Below, one piece after another: positions 1 through 5,940 of a stretch of DNA of 64,000 nucleotides; positions within the stretch are counted from its first letter, which is position 1; the number at the start of each line of letters is the position of its first letter. Both the position numbers and the translations under genes were made by a program. Location: assembly GCF_935825525.1 (NCBI RefSeq), contig NZ_CAKXZT010000126.1, positions 94,508 through 158,507 on the forward strand, in the 5' to 3' direction. The DNA is from Mesorhizobium escarrei. Its GTDB lineage: Bacteria > Pseudomonadota > Alphaproteobacteria > Rhizobiales > Rhizobiaceae. The notes below the pieces were generated by a model. It had not been told where the DNA came from. It did not search any database and was given only the letters and a program-made list of their open reading frames with translations.

Positions 1-119
1 ATCTGGGAGCGGTAGCCGTCGAATTTGGCTTCATGCATCCAGTCATCGCCTTGGGGCGACTTTGCTACCAAGGTAGGCATCATCGGAGGAATAAAATCTA
101 GCCGGCCGCCAGCACTCAC
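1..119 (-). CDS. LigD-like ATP-dependent DNA ligase, N-terminal end only (runs off the left edge)
   Basis: Reading leftward, a frame opens at GTG (119) just after an in-frame TGA (120-122) and continues to the window edge, giving 39 residues. It contains DFIPPMMPTLVAKS followed by GDDWMHEAKFDGYR. The segment E-x-K-[FY]-D-G-Y-R carries the adenylation lysine motif of ATP-dependent DNA ligases, in the form typical of LigD-type repair ligases. Only the start is visible, so it could be an intact short stand-alone ligase or a truncated gene. A second, more decayed copy of the same N-terminal segment lies at 38190-38262. The family call is from motif recognition; intactness cannot be judged here. 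Confidence 0.6.
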   Translation of the reverse strand, partial: MSAGGRLDFIPPMMPTLVAKSPQGDDWMHEAKFDGYRSQ

Positions 120-402
120 TCATCTACGCACAGATTCGAGTCTAGGCCGGCCCGAACTGGCGAATAGGGGAACGGATCATGATCATTTTACTAAATTAGC
201 AATTATGCATGAAATCGCCTATAATTCGCTCCAGCCGGCGAGTGCGAGACCTCACGAGCCGGTGAGGCCTGGCGGCCGGTTGGTTCACCCCCTAAGGCTG
301 TCGGGCCATTCACAGACCACTGTAAATTGGTAGCGAGAAGATAAATAACTCCGTGTTGTCAAATATTGATACGACACGAGTATAAGCTTTGGAGGAATAC
401 CC
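120..402. other. Intergenic region between the divergent LigD-like fragment and the GYD gene
   Basis: No credible gene is seen. A small perfect hairpin (CCTCAC / GTGAGG arms) lies near 249-266. The last bases before 403 carry TGGAGGAAT, a good ribosome binding site for the downstream GYD-domain gene. Short open frames here lack a ribosome binding site and family resemblance. Confidence 0.5.
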
Positions 403-717
403 ATGAAAGTGACTATATTGGCAAACTATGCGCCCAATGCCTATAAAGGATTGATACAGGGCTCAGACCGAGAAGCTGCAATCAAAACGCTTTTTGAAAG
501 CGTTGGCGGCAAGGTTTACAGTGTGATGTTTACTCGCGGCGCCTATGATATCGTGGTCAATGCTGAGGTGCCGGACCAGGCCGCTGGGATGGGGCTAGCC
601 CTGGCGGTGCGGGCAAGCGGCTCGGTGACCGACCTCGTTGTCCTCGAAGAGCTCGACATGAAGGCGGTGCTCGCAGTGGCCAACAAAGCTGCCAAAGTCT
701 ACAAGCCAGCCGGCTGA
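403..717 (+). CDS. GYD domain-containing protein
   Basis: This 104-residue protein fits the GYD-domain family (PF08734), small single-domain proteins of unknown function related to the ferredoxin-like dimeric barrel fold. The characteristic stretch around residues 44-55 (FTRGAYDIVVNAEVPD) includes the G-A-Y-D variant of the family's G-x-Y-D motif. The ATG at 403 is preceded by TGGAGGAAT at good spacing. It stands alone, divergent from the ligase-like fragment at the left edge and convergent with the small-gene cassette at 949-2505. No biochemical role is established for this family. Confidence 0.85.
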   Translation: MKVTILANYAPNAYKGLIQGSDREAAIKTLFESVGGKVYSVMFTRGAYDIVVNAEVPDQAAGMGLALAVRASGSVTDLVVLEELDMKAVLAVANKAAKVYKPAG

Positions 718-768
718 TTGGACTAACTGTGCATTGATGGCAGCACGGCCCACCGCACCGTAAAGAAA

Positions 769-796
769 GCCCGCGCCTCTGGCGGAGAGCGCGGGC
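769..796 (-). terminator. Intrinsic terminator of the minus-strand small-gene cassette
   Basis: The arms GCCCGCGC and GCGCGGGC form an 8-bp GC stem around a 12-nt loop. Read on the minus strand the stem is followed by TTTCTTT. It lies downstream of the last small frame (stop at 949) and between it and the convergent GYD gene, so it most likely ends the minus-strand transcript. Confidence 0.65.
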
Positions 797-948
797 CCGA
801 TCGGGTTAAGGGCCCCGATCTGCAGCGGGCAACGGAGGTCATGCCCCGCTGGTCACAGACAATCATTAGGATTTACTAAAGTTCCACCGACGGCTGCCCT
901 GGGTGTCCTCGCCCGCCGATGAAGAGCATGGCCCGTTGGTGCCCTGTG

Positions 949-1080
949 CTAAACTTCTAGGCTGACTTGCCGGACGCCGATCACGTCCATGCACATCATG
1001 AAGAACGCGGCAGTGAAGCTGTCCCGGCTTATCTTGTTGGCCAGAAGCGCCTCGGAATGGGCGGACAGTAGCATGGTCAT
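949..1080 (-). CDS. Small hypothetical protein (43 aa), coupled to the frame upstream
   Basis: A 43-residue frame (starts MTMLLSAHSEALLANKISRD) whose ATG overlaps the TGA stop of the preceding 36-residue frame in an ATGA junction. This arrangement is typical of translational coupling. The C-terminal half (FTAAFFMMCMDVIGVRQ) is hydrophobic but too short for a confident membrane call. It is the last of a chain of tiny frames downstream of the DUF3768 gene. I do not recognise the family. The coupling and the terminator downstream are the main support for it being real. Confidence 0.4.
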   Translation of the reverse strand: MTMLLSAHSEALLANKISRDSFTAAFFMMCMDVIGVRQVSLEV

Positions 1081-1187
1081 TTCCTTGAACCTTTCGCGGT
1101 GCGCGCCTTTGCCCTGGCAACGGCTTGTTTCTGGGCCTTTCGCAGCTTGGCCGCGTTCGCGGGGGCTGAGTTGGTCGATGCAGACAT
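1077..1187 (-). CDS. Small basic hypothetical protein (36 aa)
   Basis: A 36-residue, lysine/alanine/arginine-rich frame (starts MSASTNSAPANAAKLRKAQK) with a strong ribosome binding site AGGAGG six bases before its ATG. Its stop overlaps the start of the next frame by ATGA. The composition suggests a basic helical peptide, perhaps nucleic-acid binding, but that is only an inference from composition. It belongs to the minus-strand cassette after DUF3768. Confidence 0.45.
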   Translation of the reverse strand: MSASTNSAPANAAKLRKAQKQAVARAKARTAKGSRK

Positions 1188-1196
1188 TTCTGCCTC

Positions 1197-1387
1197 CTAT
1201 TTCGGGTTGACGGGAAACCAGCTGTCCAGGTTTTCCCCGGCAGCCTTGCAAAGAAGGATCGCCTTGCGCGGATCGGCCCGGCACAGATTGGCGATTGCCG
1301 TCAGATTCGGGATCTTCCCGTCTTCGCCGCGAATGAACGGTTTTCGGCCGGCTTGGAGGAAGGCCACTTTTCGCCGATGGTGGTCAT
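1197..1387 (-). pseudogene. Frameshifted small gene (two overlapping frames that would join with one extra base)
   Basis: An ATG at 1387 (preceded by AAGGATC) starts MTTIGEK and then runs into a poor 28-residue frame ending at 1301. Immediately after the GAAAA run near 1369-1372 another frame, open from GTG at 1367 to the stop at 1197, reads sensible protein: VAFLQAGRKPFIRGEDGK, then IANLCRADPRKAILLCKAAG and a DSWFPVNPK end. One extra A in that run would fuse the two into a continuous protein of about 63 residues. Either a single-base deletion has broken the gene or the 56-residue GTG frame is used by itself. The family is not recognised. Confidence 0.45.
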
Positions 1388-1449
1388 TTCTTTGATCCTT
1401 TCAGATTGCTGATCCTTTGCGCCCCTGTGCCCTGTGCAGCGGAATGCAT
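1384..1449 (-). CDS. Very short frame (21 aa) coupled to DUF3768
   Basis: The ATG at 1449 overlaps the DUF3768 stop as TGATG, and the GGAGGAA inside the last DUF3768 codons lies at ribosome-binding distance. The 21-residue product (MHSAAQGTGAQRISNLKGSKK) ends at a TGA that in turn overlaps the ATG at 1387. It may be a coupling leader rather than a functional peptide. No family is recognised. Confidence 0.3.
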   Translation of the reverse strand: MHSAAQGTGAQRISNLKGSKK

Positions 1450-1814
1450 CAGTATTCCTCCGCTAGCATGACCGTCATGATCCGAATAGTAACGGCCGGG
1501 TCAGCAGGATTCGGCGATAGGTTGCTCAGCGTCCGGTCATAGTAGTCGACCTTCCAGAAGAGCTGCCAGTCGCCCACGTGAAGCAGAGCGCAGTCGTGCT
1601 CGCCCCAAGGATCGTTGTCTCCATCGAAGGCGTCGAAGTTGGCGACGGCCATCAGAATATCGGCAATGTCCTTTGCTGACAGTGCTGCGATGCCAGCGGT
1701 GAGCACCACTCGCCCCCCGGTGCCGGTCTGGCGTAATTGGTCATTAAGCGTTCTGACGCGGGTCCGCTTTTCGGCCGCGGTTGTTCGATCGACGCACTCT
1801 GTCGAGCAGGTCAT
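1449..1814 (-). CDS. DUF3768 domain-containing protein
   Basis: This 121-residue protein matches the DUF3768 family over its length. The landmarks are R-x-LND near residue 24, TGGRVVLTAGI, FDAFDGDNDPWGEHDC, the tryptophan/aromatic WKVDYYD stretch, NPADPAVTIRIMTVMLAEEY at the end. DUF3768 genes are common on rhizobial plasmids and integrative elements and have no known function. The gene is followed without a gap by a string of tiny frames and preceded by the 205-residue gene at 1888-2505; these probably form one transcript. The family call is confident; the role is unknown. Confidence 0.88.
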   Translation of the reverse strand: MTCSTECVDRTTAAEKRTRVRTLNDQLRQTGTGGRVVLTAGIAALSAKDIADILMAVANFDAFDGDNDPWGEHDCALLHVGDWQLFWKVDYYDRTLSNLSPNPADPAVTIRIMTVMLAEEY

Positions 1815-1887
1815 GGGTTTGGTTCCTTCGAATTGGTGATTGTCGAGGGGTGACGGGCCGGACGAACCCGGCCCGTTGCAGCGCCGG

Positions 1888-2505
1888 TTACTTGTTCGCC
1901 AGCTGGCGCGGGTGGATCAGCCCGAGTTGATAATAGCTACGATCGATCTGCGGCGTGTCCGGGTAGTCACGAAATTTTAGCGTGAACATCCCCTTGGCTT
2001 TGACCTTCATTATCCGGGCCTCGAAAAAACCCTCGTCTGGGCCTTCGGAGGCCAGCACGACGCTGCCGACGGCAAGGCCAGCCCAAGGGTCGGTCAACCC
2101 GCCGCTACCGCTTTGGTCGCCACTGCCGCCACCCTCGCTTTGGCCCGCCACGGGCTCAGACGAGGGCGCTGAAGCGTTTTCAGGGGTGTCGGCGGCCTTG
2201 TCATCGCCCGGCCCGCCGTCGCGCTCGTCAGCGACCCCCGCGAGGGCCACGATGCGCTCATAGACCTCCGCCTTGGTGAAGGGGACGAAAGCCTTGCCAC
2301 TGTCAAACAGCTTGCCAGCCGGAAGACGCATGACGATCTCGGGCGCTTCGCCGGGCCCAATGCGGTGGGAGTGCATCCCCATTAGCTTCGCTGCCCCTTC
2401 CGCCGCCTCGACATCGGGCAGCAGGAAGACCGAGGCATGGGGTTTGCGGCTTTCATCTCGGCCAAAAACAATCAGCGAGGGAGTGGTTTCGGAGGCGACG
2501 TTCAT
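1888..2505 (-). CDS. Hypothetical acidic-linker protein (205 aa)
   Basis: A 205-residue protein with an ordered N-terminal part (residues 1-90, including IVFGRDESRKPHASVFLLPD and KAFVPFTKAEVYERIVALAG), a Ser/Gly/Asp/Glu-rich low-complexity linker (about 95-140), and a C-terminal module (about 141-205: VGSVVLASEGPDEGFFEARI, FTLKFRDYP). The C-terminal module resembles a small beta-barrel of the Tudor/SH3 type in its Gly-Val-Leu and FEARI pattern; this is an inference. The ATG is preceded by CTGGAGGTAGGCCA. It heads the minus-strand cassette with DUF3768. I do not recognise a named family. Confidence 0.6.
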   Translation of the reverse strand: MNVASETTPSLIVFGRDESRKPHASVFLLPDVEAAEGAAKLMGMHSHRIGPGEAPEIVMRLPAGKLFDSGKAFVPFTKAEVYERIVALAGVADERDGGPGDDKAADTPENASAPSSEPVAGQSEGGGSGDQSGSGGLTDPWAGLAVGSVVLASEGPDEGFFEARIMKVKAKGMFTLKFRDYPDTPQIDRSYYQLGLIHPRQLANK

Positions 2506-2526
2506 TGGCCTACCTCCAGATATGAC

Positions 2527-2548
2527 AAAGGGCCCAGAGGGCCCCTTT
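2527..2548. terminator. Hairpin with flanking A/T tracts upstream of the 205-aa gene
   Basis: AAAGGGCCC-AGA-GGGCCCCTTTT forms a short stem with an AGA loop and T-rich tail on the plus strand and a similar shape on the minus strand. It could end plus-strand transcription entering from the right or act in the 5' leader of the 205-residue gene. Confidence 0.4.
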
Positions 2549-3002
2549 TGATGTGTGATTTGAGTGGTGCCGACATGGCGCGTCGGGTCGATCTGTCAAA
2601 GGCATGTTAAGGCTCCTGTTAGGGTCTGACCCAAGCCGCGCCAAACGACGCAACTGGCCGCCGTCAGCGTACAGGAATATTTTCCCAAAATCAAGTATCC
2701 CTGAAAAACCATCATCGACCGATTCAACTTTGCGCGCTGGGGCAAGATGGTTAGTTTGTTCGTCGATATTGGAGGGCGTGGTCATAAATGCCGTCTGCTT
2801 CCGGAAGACGACACTGCTGCTTACTCGGCAATTTTGCAGACTTGGATCTATCCGCTCAGCACCCGGGCATTGGCCTAAAACGAGCGCGCTCGACATACTC
2901 CCTTCTGTATCGCCCCAGCCCATGGCCGGGACGTGTTGCAAGTGCCCGCCCATTGCGGCAATCTCAGAGGAACAAGAGGTCATCAAGTGGATTGTCGGGT
3001 AA
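2549..3002. other. Stretch without a supportable gene
   Basis: Open frames exist on both strands (for example 2604-3002 on plus and 2510-3157 on minus) but their products have no recognisable motifs, skewed composition and no convincing ribosome binding site. Nothing else is seen. Given the two broken genes directly downstream, this is probably decayed accessory DNA. Confidence 0.4.
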
Positions 3003-3550
3003 ATGGCCTTGTCGCCTAGCTTGCGTACTGCCGCAGCCTTCGGGGTCCTTATTCTGGTGATCGCCATATTGATCGCAGGTTTGTTGACGGGCTTTTCCCT
3101 TGATGAGAAGCAAGCATCATTCTGGGACGTTGTACTGAAAGCAGTAGGTGGCATCATCGCGTTGGCGGGCGCGGGCGGCGCCGTTTATAAGTATTTTGAG
3201 GAAAAGGCCAAAGAGACCGACGAAAAAGCTAAGGCAAACCGAGCGGCCAAATCGAGGCAGACAAGCCATTCTTTGAGAAGCGCCAGCAGGTCTATTGGGA
3301 GCTATGCAACGCGACCTCCCTTATCGGGAACAACGACCCTGATACACTCCTACGCCAAAAAGGAGCTGAACAGTTCTGGCTTCTCTATTGGGGCGGCCTG
3401 CCGATGGTCTTAGACGAAAACGTAGCAAGCATAGTTGATAACTAGCACGATTTTCTTCTCGATCACCCAACCGAGATGGTGGAGCTAAGAAATCGTAGCC
3501 TGACCATTGCCAGAGCATGTCGGCACTCCCTTGGATACACCGAGCAATAA
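3003..3550 (+). pseudogene. Broken gene for a small membrane-anchored hypothetical protein
   Basis: From 3003 the frame encodes a single hydrophobic segment (about residues 8-28) followed by GGIIALAGAGGAVYKYFEEK and a charged linker (KAKETDEKAKANRAA). Around 3235-3255 the sensible reading moves to another frame: IEADKPFFEKRQQVYWELCN, then NDPDTLLRQKGAEQFWLLYW and LPMVLDENVASIVDN. That frame hits an in-frame TAG at 3443-3445, then resumes as HDFLLDHPTEMVELRNRSLT and ends at 3550. The pattern (one membrane helix, short cytosolic linker, helical domain with KPFFEKRQQVY) is that of a hypothetical protein family seen in many proteobacteria. At least one frameshift and one nonsense change make this a pseudogene. 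Confidence 0.7.
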
Positions 3551-3828
3551 TCTTCTCATGGGACTAGCGCCGCTGACCACCGCCAAGCTGCTCTCGAGGT
3601 CAAAGCCGAGAGGACCGTCCGCGACGGCGATGCTAACGCAAATGGGCCGTTCGGACTGGCTTCCCTTGGCTCGTGCAATATCAAAGCAACATCTCTACCG
3701 GCGGAGCGCGCATCTAACACGGCCCCGGACAAGCCTACTATGTCACTGGGATAAACGAGAGCGCCGGAGAGCGTTGGTTCTGTTCGGAAGCCGAGCCCCA
3801 GTCTGCGGATTGGCGGTGTTCAAAGTGA
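3551..3828 (+). pseudogene. Remnant of a secreted nuclease-like / 'sunset'-type cysteine domain protein
   Basis: In one frame the sequence reads DANANGPFGLASLGSCNIK; then the reading moves to a second frame with SNISTGGARI, a TAA where the family usually has tyrosine, HGPGQAYYVTGINES and GERWFCSEAE, ending at 3828. The order CNIKGNIS...ERIYH..GQ.YY...GERWFCSEAEA is the conserved C-terminal module of thermonuclease-family and related secreted proteins in rhizobia. The module here has a frameshift (about 3672-3680) and a nonsense codon, and no catalytic nuclease core is seen upstream. It directly follows another broken gene in the same frame. Confidence 0.6.
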
Positions 3829-4225
3829 TGATGATCGCTCGGTAGGCGCATGTCTCGCCTGACTGGCTCGACATTGCGCCACATCAGTGTTACACAGGCT
3901 GCAAATCAGGGCCAGCCAACAAATTGATTTTGCTGTCTTTTTTCTGCGTTTTGCTCATTCCGCCTCTGGGCACCATTTTTCCTAGCAATTTCATCAGCAA
4001 GTTGTGCATGACGCCCGCTTGGCTGAAATCGGTTGGAGGAATTCAGGTCGCCGCCTTTGCGGCGTGTTGCGTAGCGTTCTCGGCGACCTCCAATCATTTC
4101 CCGCGCCTGGCATGGCCGGCACATTGGCGAAACTGTTTGCTCGCATTGGGCGAATGACGGATTTGATTTGCTTGGTGATCGCCTATCCTTAGGGCAAAAT
4201 GCCCGCAGGGGCTCCAGGAGGCGAA
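3829..4225. other. Stretch without a supportable gene
   Basis: A plus frame (3924-4157) is hydrophobic but lacks a ribosome binding site. A minus frame (4097-3906, starting MIGGRRERYATRRKGG) reads as a basic, Asn/Gln-rich peptide that might be the remnant of a helix-turn-helix protein. Neither can be supported. Nothing else is seen. Confidence 0.35.
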
Positions 4226-4666
4226 ATGAGAGCACGCGCAGCAACGATTGGAGATCTGGAAAATGTCTTCCGTGATCTGTCCAAGCGGATATCGGACGAG
4301 TACGTCGCGGCCGGCAAGGACAGCAAGATCGCCTACGACAATCTGATGATGAACTTGAAAGAAGGCCGTGCTCATGCGCTCGTGCAGGGTGAAAAAACCG
4401 TAGCGCTCATCGCCTGGCACGAGAATAGCGACGCTGCTGATACGCTGTTCGCCGCGCAGGAAGATTTCTTCAGCGCCGCGACCGTTCGCTTCTGCAAGCG
4501 GCACATTCGCCATATCCAGGCGCTCGCCGGCAACCTCCCCATTCACTCGCGCAGCTGGCTCCATAGACCGGACGTCGCAAAATGGTTCCGGGTAATCGGC
4601 TATATCGAGCGGGGCCAGGAGAATGGCTCCAAACTGTTCGAGTTGCCGCCGGCTCCCGCAGCCTAA
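4226..4666 (+). CDS. GNAT-like / phage-type hypothetical protein (146 aa)
   Basis: The ATG at 4226 is preceded by CCAGGAGGCGAA, a strong ribosome binding site, which favours it over the in-frame start at 4199. The product begins MRARAATIGDLENVFRDLSK, a layout typical of the first strand and helix of GNAT-fold proteins (R-x-A-T-x-x-D). It ends with VAKWFRVIGYIERGQENGSK, resembling the C-terminal strand of the same fold. The central acetyl-CoA loop (Q/R-x-x-G-x-G/A) is not evident, so acetyltransferase activity is doubtful. Similar short proteins occur in prophages and integrative elements. A hairpin terminator follows at 4737-4769. Confidence 0.5.
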   Translation: MRARAATIGDLENVFRDLSKRISDEYVAAGKDSKIAYDNLMMNLKEGRAHALVQGEKTVALIAWHENSDAADTLFAAQEDFFSAATVRFCKRHIRHIQALAGNLPIHSRSWLHRPDVAKWFRVIGYIERGQENGSKLFELPPAPAA

Positions 4667-4736
4667 GAAATCCAGGCGTGCTGCGAAACGCTGCCACAAC
4701 GGGCCCCGCTTTTGCTCCAATGCTCTAGCCAAAAAA

Positions 4737-4769
4737 GGCCCGCCGCTCCATTTGCGAAGCGGCGAGGCC
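4737..4769 (+). terminator. Probable intrinsic terminator after the GNAT-like gene
   Basis: GGCC-CGCCGCT pairs with AGCGGCG-(A)GGCC around a 10-nt loop, followed by CCATTTT. The position 70 bp after the stop of the GNAT-like gene fits a terminator, though the T-run is weak. Confidence 0.5.
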
Positions 4770-5191
4770 CCATTTTCGGGAACAACTTCCGGGCCGTTGC
4801 CCGGCATTGCTTACGATGCAATTCAGGTGCCAGACGGTTTTGACCGATAATGGGACACCGCACAGGGAAAGCGCGAACCATCTTCCGCGATCACACCACT
4901 GCCATACCGCGCCATGCCTGTTATGTTTGCTTGCGGCGGACCTGATTTCCGCCTGGCCGGCGCCCATCAGGCAACCTACCCCAACGCCCCCCAAAGTGGC
5001 GCCGGCCACCCTTCACCACCGACCCAATCTTCGCCACCGGCCCAATCTTCGCCACCATTACGTCACGCGCGGTCAAGCCGAAGCCAGGGGCAGCGGTTCG
5101 TATCCGCCTCCAGAGCGGCGGACTTTCAGGTCAATACGCCCCGACTGGCGATTCCAGTGCGATAGATCGCCTGGAACGGCGGCACGATCCG

Positions 5192-5293
5192 ACCTGAAGC
5201 GCGTCGCGCTTGACCGGGCGACGCGCTTCAGGTTGTTGTTTTTTGCATGTCGTTACCGCAAACCCGCTGCACAGTTTTGCGCGAGATGCATTA
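5192..5293. repeat. Dispersed palindromic repeat, family A, copy 1
   Basis: The element has two parts: a hairpin with arms around AAGCGCGTCGCG and CGACGCGCTT, and a downstream segment TGCATGTCGTTACCGCAAA ... GTTTTGCGCGAGATGCATTAA. A closely similar copy lies at 5833-5940 in the same orientation and a decayed reverse copy at 48687-48782. It resembles Mesorhizobium intergenic repeats. Confidence 0.8.
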
Positions 5294-5424
5294 AATCCAA
5301 AAAAGACGGTAGCAAGCCGCGGCCAGAAAGTGTTGAAGACCGTGCCGATCGCATTGAACGCGTAGCGATCCGGTTGCACTCGGCAAGGCTTGATGATTTG
5401 TTGCCGCTTCAAGGAGAATGAACG

Positions 5425-5766
5425 ATGCACGAGCCTGCCGGTCAAGACGAATATGGGTCGGCCAACCCCTTCGACCCGGACGACCTGACGACGTTGAACG
5501 TGATGGGTCCGGGGGTGGCCAACAACGATTTCGAGAAATACGCGGTCGCCGTGATCATCGTTTTCGGCGCTCTCATCATTGGTGGCTTGATGGCCGCAAC
5601 CTTGGCCCTGGGGCACCGCAACGGCTTCCTCTACGCGCTTGGCGGCGCCACCGCGGCTTGGATATCGGGAAATGCGCTCCTGCTCGATCGGCCGCGTATC
5701 TATGCCTTGTTCGTCGGCATCGCGGCGGTGATGCTGATTGCGTCCACCATAACGCTGGTCATCTGA
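5425..5766 (+). CDS. Small integral membrane protein (113 aa), hypothetical
   Basis: The ATG at 5425 follows AAGGAG at nine bases, better than the alternative start in another frame at 5418. The first 37 residues are hydrophilic and acidic (NPFDPDDLTT), then come three predicted membrane segments, near residues 40-62, 66-84 and 90-112. No named family is recognised. It lies between two copies of the same dispersed repeat and is convergent with ggt. Confidence 0.6.
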   Translation: MHEPAGQDEYGSANPFDPDDLTTLNVMGPGVANNDFEKYAVAVIIVFGALIIGGLMAATLALGHRNGFLYALGGATAAWISGNALLLDRPRIYALFVGIAAVMLIASTITLVI

Positions 5767-5832
5767 CGGGTCTGCCGATATTCGGGTGATGCCGGCCTGC
5801 CCTGAATCTCAACAGACCCGGGCGCACGAATT

Positions 5833-5940
5833 CTAAAGCGCGTCGCGTTTGACCGGCCTCATGCGACGCGCTTTAGATTCTTGTTTTTATGCATGTCGTT
5901 ATCGCAAAACCGCAGCACACTTTTGCGCGACATGCATTAA
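5833..5940. repeat. Dispersed palindromic repeat, family A, copy 2; supplies the ggt stop codon
   Basis: Same architecture as the copy at 5192-5293: a hairpin of AAAGCGCGTCGCG with CGACGCGCTTT, then TGCATGTCGTTATCGCAAAA ... TTTTGCGCGACATGCATTAA. Its final TTA (5937-5939) is, on the minus strand, the TAA stop of ggt. Confidence 0.85.

Larger units (their letters stand above)
4667..5424. other. 758-bp intergenic region with repeats
   Basis: It holds a terminator hairpin (4737-4769), an 18-bp-period direct repeat (CCCAATCTTCGCCACC at 5023-5038 and 5041-5056), and one copy of a dispersed palindromic repeat (5192-5293). No convincing gene is seen. The end carries AAGGAG, the ribosome binding site of the membrane protein at 5425. 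Confidence 0.6.

Noticed and set aside
2510..3157. 215-codon minus-strand frame
   Set aside because: No motif, no ribosome binding site, overlaps the 5' part of the decayed membrane-protein gene on the plus strand.
3507..3845. 112-codon plus-strand frame
   Set aside because: It cuts across the nuclease-like remnant in a frame that does not give the conserved module.
3906..4244. Minus-strand frame with a possible helix-turn-helix-like C-terminus
   Set aside because: Weak resemblance only; it overlaps the start of the GNAT-like gene and lacks a good start.
5023..5056. Two tandem copies of CCCAATCTTCGCCACC as a regulatory or CRISPR-like array
   Set aside because: Only two units with an 18-bp period in non-coding sequence; a simple local duplication is enough.
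5418..5789. Alternative frame over the small membrane protein
   Set aside because: The frame beginning at 5425 has the correct ribosome-binding spacing and clean membrane helices; this one is arginine-rich shadow.
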